DNA of 64,000 nt from Daphnia pulex (Eukaryota; Arthropoda; Branchiopoda; Diplostraca; Daphniidae): contig NC_060028.1 in the NCBI RefSeq assembly GCF_021134715.1, positions 4,238,501 to 4,302,500 on the forward strand, read 5' to 3'. The position numbers and the translations under genes were made by a program. This document shows, in pieces, positions 1 through 10,203 of the stretch. Within the stretch, counting starts at the first letter, position 1. The number at the start of each line of letters is the position of its first letter. The notes below the pieces were generated by a model. The model saw nothing but the letters and a program-made list of their open reading frames with translations. It did not search any database and was not told where the DNA came from.

Positions 1-124
1 TCTCACGCATCATCTAGGTTAAATCATGAAATCCAAAAGCATACAATTTTAACCTATTCATGTTATATGTGTAAAGTTGTTGCCGGAAGAAAATAATCGA
101 TTGAAAAACACAAGTTGAGGTTAC

Positions 125-793
125 ATGGAGGACGAGAAGCTAACAAACATGAACGGTAAGTTTATTATTTTATTTGCTATTTGTTCATAAATAACAAATA
201 TTTTTCATTTACAGAGCATTGGAAGTGCCGGAATCGGAAACAAGAACGAACGGAACGAACGGAACGGAACGAACAAGAACGAACGGAATGAAGATACGGA
301 CTTGGAGGTAATAGAAAAAATTTCTACTATTAACGAACGGTATGATACTAATCATATTTGTTATTTAGTTTAAAATAACAAATATTTCATCTATAGAGCT
401 ATTGAAGAAGATGTAATGGTACAATATCCTTCGTCGTCAAATGACGCTTCAGTCCTGGAAAAAACCACATTCATTCCCAACAACAACCAACAGTAAATAC
501 TTTTGTGATATTTGCTATTTTTCCTAAATAACTAAAATTTCCCCAACAGAGACATTGATTGGGACGATTGGCAACCTGATTTTGGATCTTTTGAACAATC
601 TGTTTTAGATAATGTGGGAAATCTAGATCAATCTACAGTTGAAAACGTATATCGTCGTTTCACACTCTTAACGAACCGAAATTGGTTTAAAAATATGCTT
701 TCTCTTTTAAACAAGATTCCTTCGGTAATGTCCTTCGGGCATTTTTTATACGCCGGGGAGTGGATCCTAACGAAAAAAAACATCTACATGTAA
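125..793 (+). CDS. unrecognised small multi-exon gene or gene fragment
   Basis: Three GT-AG-joined exons give one consistent frame: start ATG at 288, exon to 307, then 397-492, then 550-793 ending in TAA (360 nt, 119 aa). Both junction phases match, which argues for real splicing. The product is acidic in its first half (IEED, SSSND, DIDWDDW) and then has a mixed segment with LTNRNW. An earlier ATG at 125 with donor at about 156 could be an upstream exon, but its frame runs into a stop in the GAACG-rich stretch at 235-290. A possible acidic last exon lies at 1021-1076 (ends DDIQF and TAA), followed by AATAAA near 1108. I do not recognise the family. It could be a host gene or a transposon ORF remnant. 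Confidence 0.4.
235..292. repeat. GAACG-type microsatellite
   Basis: Short imperfect tandem run of GAACG/GGAACGAAC units in the exon-like segment just before the 288 ATG. It is probably a replication-slippage tract. Confidence 0.6.
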
Positions 794-1880
794 TTTTTGT
801 ATTAACTGTAAAAATTCTGATTTATTTATAGGTTCATTCAGAGAAAACTTTAAACTAATAGACTGTTAGATACTGCTCACAAGGAATGATGAACAGCCAG
901 GGCAATCTATGAAAGAATTGTCATCTAATAGTTCATGCATTCCTAAAGAAAAATATCAAATCTTATCGTACTGAAATCTATGATTTGATTGAACCGAAGC
1001 TGACTATGAAGACAAGAAATTAAGATGTATATGAGGGTGACGAAATGGATAATGAATTTGATGATATTCAATTTTAAATTGGTTTCAATACAATATTTTC
1101 CCCCTGAATAAAATTACTGGTCATATCTTTACAGCCCATCATAAATTTTGAGTTCCCGTAATTAAATTCACTTTAACTGGGAAAGTTTAAAAGAATGTCA
1201 TGAGTAGTGTGTCCTGAGCGAAATGCATGTTTATCCTGTGAGACGGAGGATCGTTCATATAGTGAGACATCAAGTTAGTTTCGATCATTCAAAATGCATT
1301 TCAAAATTTATCTCAAAATACAAATCACTGGTCGCCTATTAACTGTGTGTGCAAAATTTTGCCGGTTAAAATTGGAACAGGAATTCACCTAAACAGCGAG
1401 TTTAATTACAATAAAATGCTTTTTACTTCAGCTCTGTCAGACTGTTTTTGTTTTTAGCTGAACTTGCAGAGCGAGCGCTAGATGGCGAGGTGTCGTAAAA
1501 GAGAAAAAGTGTGAAACGGATTGCCATACTACAGTGTCGTAATTCGCGCAATAATCTTCCCAACTGTCAAGTGTCAATAGACCACAACCAATTCTTAGGA
1601 TCTATTTGTCTTAGATTCATCTCCCGAATCAAAAGAAAGTTCTTGCCCTTAACTAGATTGAACAAAAAACAAAACCACTAGTAAATTCCAAAAAATTGTA
1701 GTCGACTTTGTTAAGTTTGTCACTACAGATTTTTTTCCGTTCCCGAATAGAGAGGGAATGCTACAACAGACTAACATCTTAATTTCCAAGTAAGTAGAAA
1801 GGTATTCAAAATTTATTAGTCTTTAAAGGACGTTTCAATGTTAAGAAAGTTGCCGAGTCATTTGCAATGAAAAACCTTAA

Positions 1881-2535
1881 TTATTTGGTGGCTTCTACAG
1901 TTTCTCCATCTGAACTTTCAGCCGCCATCCATTTTTTCAATTCTTCAGCCTGCTTGGTTACTGGATTGATCTACGATAAAGTTTAAGTAAGTGAGAGGTG
2001 TTGTAATAAGCAATTCTTTACTTCTACAATTGTGTCGTAATATGTGACACAGGCTAGGTTTTCTCCCTTCCTAACCACACTCCTTTGAGTCCTATAATGG
2101 TCTTCAACTATTCTATTTTCATTTTTTTGCAGGAACTGTTCAATTGTTGAGCAACCCACTTCCATCTGAAATTGAAGTAAAGGTATTATCAAGAATTTTA
2201 AAGTTGTCTTTCCTACTTCTCACCTTCTTGCCTTTGTCTTCCAAAATTTTAATACTATGCTCTTCTTTGGTATAGGACTGCAACGATATCACCTTCTTCT
2301 TTTTTTTGTAGAAGATCCCTATCACATCTATACAAAAACATTTTATTAATTGAAGTATGTTTTTTTTTAAATTTCCCCACCAATTATTTCTCTATCAGGA
2401 ATGTCCTCAATGCTTCTGACATACATATACTTGTTAGTCAAGTCAGGAAACTCATCGTTGCCTTCAGAATTCTCTATACTGACCTGCTCTCTATACTGAT
2501 CTCTATACTGATCGCTGCTCAATTGGAATTCATAA
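1881..2535 (-). pseudogene. RPA70-like ssDNA-binding protein fragment (end of DBD-A and DBD-B)
   Basis: Four minus-strand exons join cleanly: about 2535-2381, 2327-2224, 2165-2022 and 1970-1881 (TAA). The first starts with a YEFQLSSD-like strand that fits the end of an RPA70 DBD-A OB-fold, followed by an acidic linker, then YMYVRSIEDIPDREIIDVIGI, which fits the start of DBD-B (an 'IVDVIGI' segment is typical). The last junction gives TIVEINPVTKQAEELKKWM, matching the usual 'STIEINPDIPEA..LRGW' end of DBD-B. The lysine-rich middle fits poorly, and the N-terminal DBD-A and all of DBD-C are missing, so I call it a fragment. Known role of the family: eukaryotic single-stranded DNA binding in replication and repair. 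It lies head to head with the RecQ-type gene starting near 2540. A second RPA70-like gene is at 62.2-63.5 kb, and the intron before the 'M-hydrophobic' exon is in the same place in both. Confidence 0.6.
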
Positions 2536-2539
2536 AGAT

Positions 2540-4160
2540 ATGAAAAAGTTGCTGGGTTTCGTAATCGCTGTCAGCGTTCATCAATTTCATGAAAGCGATA
2601 TTCTATCTGCTAATGGAGTCGTTTTTGGACCAATTGAAAAACATAACAATCTTTTAACTGCCATGGAACGACTATCCCTAAGGTTTCCTGGAAAGATTGC
2701 TGTGAAATTAAAAATGCCATATTCAACTATTCCTGCACCAGTTTTTTTTTTTAAATATTTCAATTACCTAATTTATAATTGAAATACAGTACCCACCAAA
2801 CTATTAGGTACACCCCCCTATTTTCAATGCATTCTTATGGCACTACGTGTCCTAGAAAAAATGCAATAACTCTTGAACCGCTTGGGCTAGATTTTTTTCC
2901 TTTTGGCCCTGAGTAGATCTAATGATGATCTACATTTTTTCTACACATGAAGTTGTCGTAGGATTAACCCCCACGGCGCTACGGTATCGTTCAGTTTATT
3001 AGGAACACCCGTTTTCCCCCCATATGCGCCGTGTTAAATACGGCGTTTTCCAAAATTTACAAAAAATACTAAAAATCAAGCTAAAATCTTTTTCTTTGTG
3101 CCAAAAGATGCAGAGTTAGATGCAAGTTTTCCACTTCAAAATTTGTACTTTTTTCAACAAACTTGCACTTTCGCCAGCAGAGGGCGCCCAATTTCGCCAA
3201 ATTTTGAAGTGGAAAACTTTGAGGTATAGGGAAGGGTTCTCTGAGTTGGTTTGATTGTAAATTATTCTTTACATTCGTATAGAGTGAAGAATTCTGCATC
3301 TTTTGGCACAAAGAAAAAGATTTTAGCTTGATTTTTAGTATTTTTTGTAAATTTTGGAAAACGCCGTATTTAACACGGCGCATATGGGGGGAAAACGGGT
3401 GTTCCTAATAAACTGAACGATACCGTAGCGCCATGGGGGTTAATCCTACGACAACTTCATGTGCAGAAAAAATGTAGATCATCATTAGATCTACTCAGGG
3501 CCAAAAGGAAAAAAATCTAGCCCAAGCGGTTCAAGAGTTATTGCATTTTTTCTAGGACACGTAGTGCCATAAGAATGCATTGAAAATAGGGGGGTGTACC
3601 TAATAGTTTGGTGGGTACTGTATTACTTAAAATTTCAGGTAGTTCTGTCAAATAGTGTACAAGCTATAAATTTTGAAACAATGGCTGCTCCGTCAACGCC
3701 AACGTGTGTTACCGATCTAACTACGCTTTCTACCTCTATGCAGTCGGAACTGACCCAGCAAAACAGAAATATGCCTAACACACTCGTAATTTTGAAATTT
3801 TCAAAATTGCAATAAACATTAAATTTTAATTGTAATTTTTTTAGACTGTGACATCCGTCGTACGATTTTACAGTGTCAGTGCTGATGTGACTGATGCTCA
3901 TTTAGCTGACTTTTGTTCTCAATGTGGTCCAGTCTATCACATTGAGAGACTAACGTCTAAAGAAGGAAAAAAGACTGTATTCGTCGAGCTCACTGTGAAA
4001 CGTGCCGTTGCGGAGTCATTCGTGAAGAGATTTGAAAAAGGCTGCCGAATCAACCACATAAATTGCGTTATACAAATGTCAAGTTGTAATACCATATTCA
4101 GGAAAACTGAGAAGGCTAAGGAAAAACATTTTAATTACATGTTATGTAATTAATTAAAAT
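2540..4160 (+). CDS. 5' exons of the RecQ-type gene, with an RRM-like domain
   Basis: Exons 2540-about 2742, 3639-3785 and 3845-about 4113 follow each other with consensus splice sites. Exon 3 reads TVTSVVRFYSVSADVTDAHL, then a segment with ERLTSKEGKKTVFVEL, the beta-alpha-beta pattern and spacing expected of an RRM-like fold; no strict RNP1 octamer is visible. Exon 2 is Ser/Thr-rich. A short exon near 4179-4216 (ADMVAYKASKKSG) may follow. The intron after exon 1 has been entered by the foldback MITE at 2787-3620, so the present intron is about 900 bp. That this belongs to the same transcription unit as the helicase downstream is inferred from strand, proximity and the run of exon-like segments between them. 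It could be a separate broken gene. Confidence 0.4.
2787..3620. mobile_element. foldback MITE, about 330-bp arms, TA target duplication
   Basis: The left arm (2787 to about 3116) and right arm (about 3294 to 3620) are near-perfect reverse complements, starting CAGTACCCACCAAACTATTA and ending in the complement. TA dinucleotides flank both ends (2785-2786, 3621-3622), the target duplication made by Tc1/mariner-type transposases. The 180-bp centre contains a smaller inverted repeat (AAGTTTTCCACTTCAAAATT and its complement) around a CTCF-like site. There is no transposase ORF; long frames inside are palindrome shadows. It sits in an intron of the RecQ-type gene. Confidence 0.9.
3174..3187 (+). 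promoter_or_regulatory. perfect match to the CTCF core consensus inside the MITE loop
   Basis: CCAGCAGAGGGCGC matches every position of the core consensus CCASYAGRKGGCRS known for bilaterian CTCF. It is at the centre of the foldback element. Binding in this organism is not shown by sequence alone. Confidence 0.35.
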
Positions 4161-4792
4161 TATTTGTATATTTATAGGCCGATATGGTTGCTTACAAAGC
4201 GTCCAAGAAGAGTGGTATTTAATTTCTTTTTCATCTATTATTCTAATGTGAAATTTCCTTCTTCAGTTCTCTTTCAATTTTTTCACATCTAATGAATATA
4301 ACGCTTCTTAGATTTTGGAAATTAAATGAATTTTCTAAAATTCAAATTTCCTAAAGTTTTATTCAAGTAATGAGTGAATTTTCCAATGAAAATGTAGTTT
4401 AAGGAAATTTTTTGCATTATGGAAACATTTATTATATCTGTGACCGTTGCACTAGCAAATCTTTTTGTGTTTGGATGAGATTCAAGTCCCAGTGTTTTTC
4501 GATGTAGTCTTGTTTTCAAATTTGACTTGGATATGTTTTCAAAGCAGTAAATTTTGTGAAAGTTTTTGTGATTGTATAAATATTTTTCAGTAGTAAAAGG
4601 AATATGGATGACGTCGATGGTTTTTCTCCAGTTTCGTCTCATGTTGAGTGTAGCCTTTGTTTTTCCAGTGTTTTTTCGTTGTTTGAATCAACATTGTTGT
4701 CCTAATTCGACTTTTTGTGCAAAATTAAGTGTTTCGTGACTATATTGTGATGTTTACATCTATAATAAGATTCGTTTTTTTTATTCTCTACA
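4161..4792. other. intron-like or inserted AT-rich stretch
   Basis: No convincing coding exon between the RRM-like exons and the Cys/His exon at 4793. A 106-codon minus-strand frame (4322-4642) has low-complexity composition and no recognisable motif. Confidence 0.4.
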
Positions 4793-5332
4793 GTCTCAGG
4801 GCACTGTGGAGAAGAAAATGACTCTCTAAGAGTCAATTTCTGTCTGGTGGAACACTGTGAACACAGACATTTTTACCTTCAAACACGTAATTTTAAATAA
4901 GTTTACGTAAAAATGATGGATTAATTAATATTTAATTGCAATATCATATGTTATATTGCAATTATAGGAAAGAGATTTGTTTGTGGCTGAATTGGACAGG
5001 AAAATTATTGCTTTAAATATGTTAGCTTATCCAATGTTTCCTCCGACATTTGAGAAACATGAGCATGCTTTGTTACTATTGAATCTACTATTTGAGAAGA
5101 TGTCCTTAAACGCAGTACCAAACTCAACTGTCGAAAATGAAGATAGCGAGTAAGTTGCCGGTTATCAAGCAATAGTTTTCAGTAAAATTGATTTGTTTTC
5201 TTTTTATAATGTAATGGAAATAGAATTTCAATGGATGATTCTTTGATGTCGTCAGTCGATTTGGTAGTTGCAGGAAGTATTTTTGTTAAACCTGTTGAAA
5301 CACACACACTGACCACTGCAATGCAGTTTTAA
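4793..5332 (+). pseudogene. linker exons before the RecQ helicase core
   Basis: Exon-like segments with splice signals: about 4793-4888 (VSGHCGEENDSLRVNF, then CLVEHCEHRHFYLQT, several Cys/His in a zinc-ligand-like spacing), 4970-5151 (ERDLFVAELDRKIIALNML and a second helical stretch, ending in an acidic tail and GTAAG), and 5223-5331 (MDDSLMSSVDLVVAG, ending in TAA). The last stop breaks the path into the helicase exon, so the gene is damaged here or uses another splice. I cannot name these parts; they resemble the variable N-terminal linker of RecQ proteins. Confidence 0.4.
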
Positions 5333-6833
5333 CTGCATTTTTTATTAACCCAAAATTTTCATGAATTGTAAATCTAATTCATGAAAAAGGTGTTATTTAA
5401 TTTATCTAGTATTTTGAATCCACAGCAAGTTGAAGTAATCGACCCAGCTTTGACCAAACTAGATTGCCTCGTCGAAATGTCAACCGGTGGTGGAAAATCC
5501 ACTTGTTTTCTTCTACCGGGATTGTTTGAGCGTGGAGTGACGTTTGTCGTTTCCCCTTTGAAATCTTTGATGTTTGATCAAGTCAACTATTTGAATAGTC
5601 TAGGGGTAATTAAAATGAATAATCATTTCAATTACATGTGCAATTTGCTGAAATGTTGTTTTAGATAAAGGCCAGTTTTGGTTGCGTTGAAAACGATGCA
5701 AATGCTACTGAATTTTTCACGTCTCTGACGCAACATTAATATTTTTATTTACTATATTTAAAAATTGAAATTTCTTATTGCAAATTTTAATTTTTTAGAC
5801 GTGAAATTTGTTTTTTTCACACCTGAAAAGTTAGTGAAGACATTAATTGAAGTTGGCGAACGAAACAAACTTCAAAAACTTATGATGATTCTTGACCAGA
5901 AAGGCTATTTGTTGCGGTTCGTGATTGACGAAGCATATTGTATATGTTCTTCGGCACAGAATTTCGGTGACGATTAAAATTTTTAATTACTGTTGTCGTT
6001 AATAAAAATGTCTTCTTTTTGCTTTTATAGAATACGGAATGCTTGGGGTGTTACGAAGATGGTTTCCATGGGCCTATCATGGCTCTTACTGGCACAGCAA
6101 ATCCCAAAAACCAAATGAAAATTCTGTCGAAATCTCTGCAAATTTGAATGTTTTATGAAGATTCATATTTTCAACCAGGTCAATTAACAGTTGCGTTAGA
6201 GATAACCTGCAACTCGAATTGATAAGAAAGTCAACGTCAGTTAACAATCTAACTGTGGATGAAATGATTGGGGAATGTCACAATTCAGAATGCGGTATTG
6301 TGTACTGCTCTTCCCGATTTGAATGCGAATCGCTTTCCTTTCATCTTGTTGAATCTTGTTTTACCGCCGCTCCATATCATGCCAGTTTTTCTGATATTGA
6401 GAGAGAATTTTCACAGGGAAATTGGATGGCAGGACTGTGCCAGGTATTGTTTTTTTTTTTTTTTTAAATTGTAATGGATATTTTTAAAAATTTGTTTTAA
6501 TTTTTAAAATAACTCTTTTGTAAGTAAGCTTTTTCTGATTTTGTAATCACAGATAATTTGGGCTACTAGCGCTTTTGGAATGGGCGTAAACAAACCCAGT
6601 AATTATGTTTTGATTGAAATTTAATTATTTGCTCTGAAATATTTTTTTAAATATTTTTAAGATTTGGAATTTGTGTATCATCTCACCATGCCAAGTTCGC
6701 TTAGTTACTATTATCAGGAATGTGGAAGATCAGGGCAAGATGGGTCCCTTGCGTCAAGCGTGATGTTTTACAATTTCTCAAATCTTCTCTTTTTTAAACG
6801 TTTATCTGACGGTATGGAATAAATTACTGTGAT

Positions 6834-7541
6834 TGTTGGGAATAAATCCCAACAAACGACGACGACAAGATCCGGACGCCGCGTCTGCACACCGGCGCAT
6901 TTCCGCGACTTCTGCCTTGGGGGCCGCCGCTAGGTGGCTCCAACTCCACTCATTGTTTCCCGTCCTTTAATTGTTTTACGCCCCATTAAAATTGCTGTAT
7001 TAAAGTAAAAATATATCGTTGAGAGAGGACATGGTCGTTTGTGTCGTATTTATTTCATCATAAAAACTGTAGTACACGCCAACCAAATATAATATAGTTT
7101 TTACATGGCCCTTCAAACAATTATCTAACCAGTGAAACACCGTGTCCTCCCTCTCAACTCAAACACTCATATTTAACTTGTAAAACCGGCTGGGGCTAAA
7201 CAAAAAAAAACCAAACGTTGAAGTTTTTGTTTCCCATTTGTTAAAACAAAAAGTGAATTAAATTGTAAACGCACAAAAAACGACGAATAGGGGGGGGGGA
7301 TCTCTGCTCAAAAATTCATTTACGTTCCTCTCAATCTCTCGCCTTTCTCTATCGGGCTAGCCTGAGAGGGCGGCCATTAGCCACGCCGACTCTGCAAATA
7401 GGCCAACAGATTGGCCTAAATCTAGGAAATCGCGAACTCGTCTTTTTCTCTGCTCGTGTGTTGTCTCCCCGTGCCCTTACATTTCGCTCTTATTGATCTT
7501 CTGAATTAGAAATAATATTTCTTTTTTTTTCCTGTCTCAAC
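6834..7541 (+). repeat. probable 5' LTR of the BEL/Pao element
   Basis: Begins TGTTGGGAATAAATCCCAACA (a short hairpin typical of LTR termini) directly after RecQ coding sequence and ends ...CTCAACA. The following AGTGGAGCCGAAAGGTC looks like a primer-binding region, and the R-like part has AATAAA/ATTAAA-type signals. No second LTR is present, so the borders cannot be confirmed by comparison; the right border is uncertain by some bases. Confidence 0.6.
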
Positions 7542-7609
7542 AAAAAATTAGTGGAGCCGAAAGGTCTCCAAACAACTTTCAAGATAGGAAAACGAAGTTA
7601 GTGGATTAA

Positions 7610-8346
7610 GAGAGCTCAGTTGCGCCAGGAAGGGCTGCTGCCGGCCTGGGTGGAACCACCACCTCGTCCTCCACCGCGAGAGCCGCTCCCGGACGACCAG
7701 CTGCCACCCGGTTCCCTAGCCCCTCATTTGCAGGGAATCTTGCCAATAGCAAGAAGATTCCTCAACGCAGAGCAACAAGCCAACGCTCTCCGCCAAGATT
7801 TTACGGCGACCGTCGCTACCCGCCAGTCCCGGAACCGGCCCCACAACCGGTTCCACCGCCTGTTCAGTCCCGATTGCCGGACGTCATCGAAGACTGCCCG
7901 ACATCGTCCAACATCCGCGGCCAGTACGAGTCTATCAGGATCACCAGGAGCAAGCAGCAGCAGCTGCAGCTCCAATTGAGCCGGAACAAGTTCATCTGGA
8001 GCCTCAGGAGCAAGCAGCAGTAGCTGGAGCTCCAATCAAGCAAGCAGCCAGAGCGGGTGAACACGAAGAGGAATCGGAGGAAGAGTCGGAAGAGGAATTG
8101 GAAGAGGACGACGAGCTCCAGCTTCGCCACCTAAGCTCGTTCGAGGGCTCATCAGACGACAACAGCTCCACGAACGAGGACAGGTGTGGTTTCGAAAGAG
8201 AGTTGGAGAGGAATCCAGCTCTCAGAACAGCAAACGCCAGGAGTGAAGAAGCGAGAGGTCAACGTGGCCACTTCAGTGCTCGTCCTAGCCACCTCTGGTC
8301 AAGAAAAAACACAAGAGGTAGGGAGACAAGGAATCCAGACAACTAA
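7610..8346 (+). pseudogene. Pro/Ser-rich then acidic leader ORF of the BEL element
   Basis: Two overlapping frames look coding. One is open 7610-8023 and is Pro/Arg/Ser-rich (RRYPPVPEPAPQPVPPPVQ). The other continues to TAA at 8346 and is acidic (repeated EEES units, then ELEEDDELQLRHLSSFE) after a duplicated EQAAA/PIEP-type segment. A frame change near 7950-8020 would join them. The GC content is well above the surroundings. No conserved domain is recognised; it may be an N-terminal extension of gag or a leader ORF. Start not determined. Confidence 0.4.
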
Positions 8347-8451
8347 ATAAACAAATTGTATTCTTGAATATGTCAGTACTACACTGCTAAGTACAATTGT
8401 TTAATGACTGTGCTCTATTTCTATATTCTTCTTTAAAAAAAAACTTGATTA

Positions 8452-8705
8452 CATAAGGAGCCCGAGAAATCGGTGCCTCCAAACAAAAAAAACTCTTTTC
8501 TCCCGCTCAGTGTAGTGGCACGCCATAAGGGGCGCCACCAACAACAAAAAAAAAACTCTTTTCTCTCCCGCTCAGTGTAGTGGCACGCCGCAAGGAGCGC
8601 CACAAAAAAAAAACACAGCTCTCTCTCGGCATAGTGAAACCACATCAAGTGGCGCCACTATTTAAAAAAAAATCAGTTTCGCTCAATTGAGTTGGTTTAA
8701 GCCCG
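8452..8705 (+). repeat. imperfect tandem repeats with GTGGCRCGCC hairpins
   Basis: About four diverged units of 55-65 bp, each 'AAGGRGCGCCAC - A-run - CTCTTTTCTCTCCCGCTCAG - TGTAGTGGCACGCC'. Each unit boundary can fold as a hairpin (for example 8515-8538 and 8580-8603). They lie between the leader ORF and gag. Confidence 0.7.
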
Positions 8706-8952
8706 GGTTTTTGCAAGGAGCCAGGGTATCGCCCTAGCTCCAAACTTAAATCCATTTTTTACAGATCCATCACAGGGAGTTCAAATAAAGTGGAAAGAAA
8801 AACGGAAACGCTTCCGCGCCACCAAGGAATATATGCGAAGAAGAAACGGGCTAATCAATTAACAAGTGAACAAAAATTAAATGAAATTTTCATTTCTCTC
8901 CTTTTCCCCAGGTAACCACAACAGCTCTTTAAGAGCCACATCAACCTGAAGA

Positions 8953-10203
8953 ATGGTTCAACAACTAAAAAGTTCAAGATCAAGCACAAAAGACCACATG
9001 ACGAGGGCTATAGGCCTAATCAATGGATTCGCCACAAGGGTGATGACCCAAGAAGACATCAACAGCATAGGTGTACATGAATCAAGACTAAAAAGTCTCT
9101 ACGAAAAATACCAAGTAACATCAAAAGAAATCGAGTAAAATTTGAAAGCAATCAAAGCCGCGCAAGAGGAGCTTGATGAGAAGCAGAACATCACTATCCA
9201 AACTCAAGAAGAAGTATTAGGAGCAAGTGCTATCATCAAGCAAAAAAGAGAAGAGTGGCTGAAAGCAATTGAGACAAAAAAGAGGAGGAAAAAGAAAGAA
9301 GAAATGTAGGCAAATCAAATTCAGATGACCAGAGACCTTATAGCACAAGTAATGGCGGCCAGACCGGCACCTCCAACGCCAATCGTAAACATAACAACAG
9401 CTCCAGCTCTAGCTTCAGCAATACAGTCAATCAGATTGCCGCAACGGAAAATAAAGCATTTTAGAGGGGATGTGCTGGAGTGGACCCAATTCTGGGAATC
9501 CTTCAATGCAGCTGTGCATTCCTCAACACTTTCGAACGTGAAAAAGTTTGACTACCTTAAAGAATATCTAAAAGGCGAAGCCTATCCATTAGTAAATAAT
9601 CTTGAACTTTCAGATGCAAATTATGAAGTCGCTATCGACGAGCTTAAGAAAATGTACGGGAAGAAGGACGTCCTAATCGACGCACACTTCGAAAAATTGG
9701 ATACTTTGCAGCCCATGAAGGACGGGAATGATGTACCAGCACTGAGGAGTTTTCAACTGAATCTCCATTTTCTCATAAGCGCTTCGGAAATGTTAAGAGT
9801 CCCCACAAGTTCCTTTGGCGGACTCCTCGGAGCAAGATTAATTAAATTGATTCCTTCCAGGCTACAACTAGAATGGGCGAAATTGGTAACTAACAAAACA
9901 ACGGACATCGAAGGAGTTATCAGGTTTATTGGAGAACAAATCGATGCAGCCAAGAGATACAACAGGATTAAAGGTGTGGAAAAGGAGAAATCGTCTCCAT
10001 CTCCTAAACAACCAAAACCGTCCGATCCACCGCCAGCAACAGCATCACAACTAGCAGTGGGAGCCAGAGCGAATCCACCTCCACAGGTTAAATCTTCTTT
10101 AAAAACTAAGAATGTTAAATTTAATCCCAGTTGGATAGTTTGTGAAAGGCCCTTTTTTTACTTAAAAAGATGCGTGAATCCAGGTAATCAAAGCAATGAC
10201 TAA
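8953..10203 (+). pseudogene. BEL/Pao gag polyprotein fragment (DUF1759-type)
   Basis: The ATG at 8953 opens a helical N-terminal part (MVQQLKSSRSSTKDHMTRAI) that stops at TAA 9136; reading resumes in frame, has another TAG at 9307, and continues to 10203. The core shows the gag motif of BEL/Pao elements: LPQRKIKHFRGDVLEWTQFW, then a conserved VKKFDYLKEYLKGEA segment and LKKMYGKKD. A degenerate zinc-knuckle-like Cys segment follows near 10137-10175 (CERPFFYLKRC). Known role: structural capsid-like protein of the retrotransposon. Two in-frame stops and loss of pol make it inactive. Confidence 0.88.

Larger units (their letters stand above)
6834..10203 (+). mobile_element. truncated BEL/Pao LTR retrotransposon (5' LTR, leader, gag only)
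   Basis: Contains a candidate 5' LTR, a GC-rich leader/ORF region and a BEL/Pao-type gag. Protease, reverse transcriptase, RNase H, integrase and the 3' LTR are absent, so this is a remnant of a larger element whose 3' part was lost. The left junction is in RecQ coding just after motif VI. The right junction lies between 10203 (end of gag frame) and about 10256 (RecQ coding resumes). Confidence 0.85.

Noticed and set aside
1440-1500. CTAGATGGCG word near 1,478 as an insulator site
   Set aside because: Only a partial match to the CTCF core; too short to support alone.
3081-3383. 100-codon minus ORF in the foldback MITE
   Set aside because: It runs across both palindrome arms, so its ends are copies of each other; an artefact of the inverted repeat.
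7724-8130. Leu-rich minus-strand ORFs over the BEL leader
   Set aside because: Antisense shadows of GC-rich, Gln/Glu-coding sequence on the plus strand.
8433-8648. 71-codon minus ORF
   Set aside because: Made of the hairpin repeats; repeated peptide without protein character.
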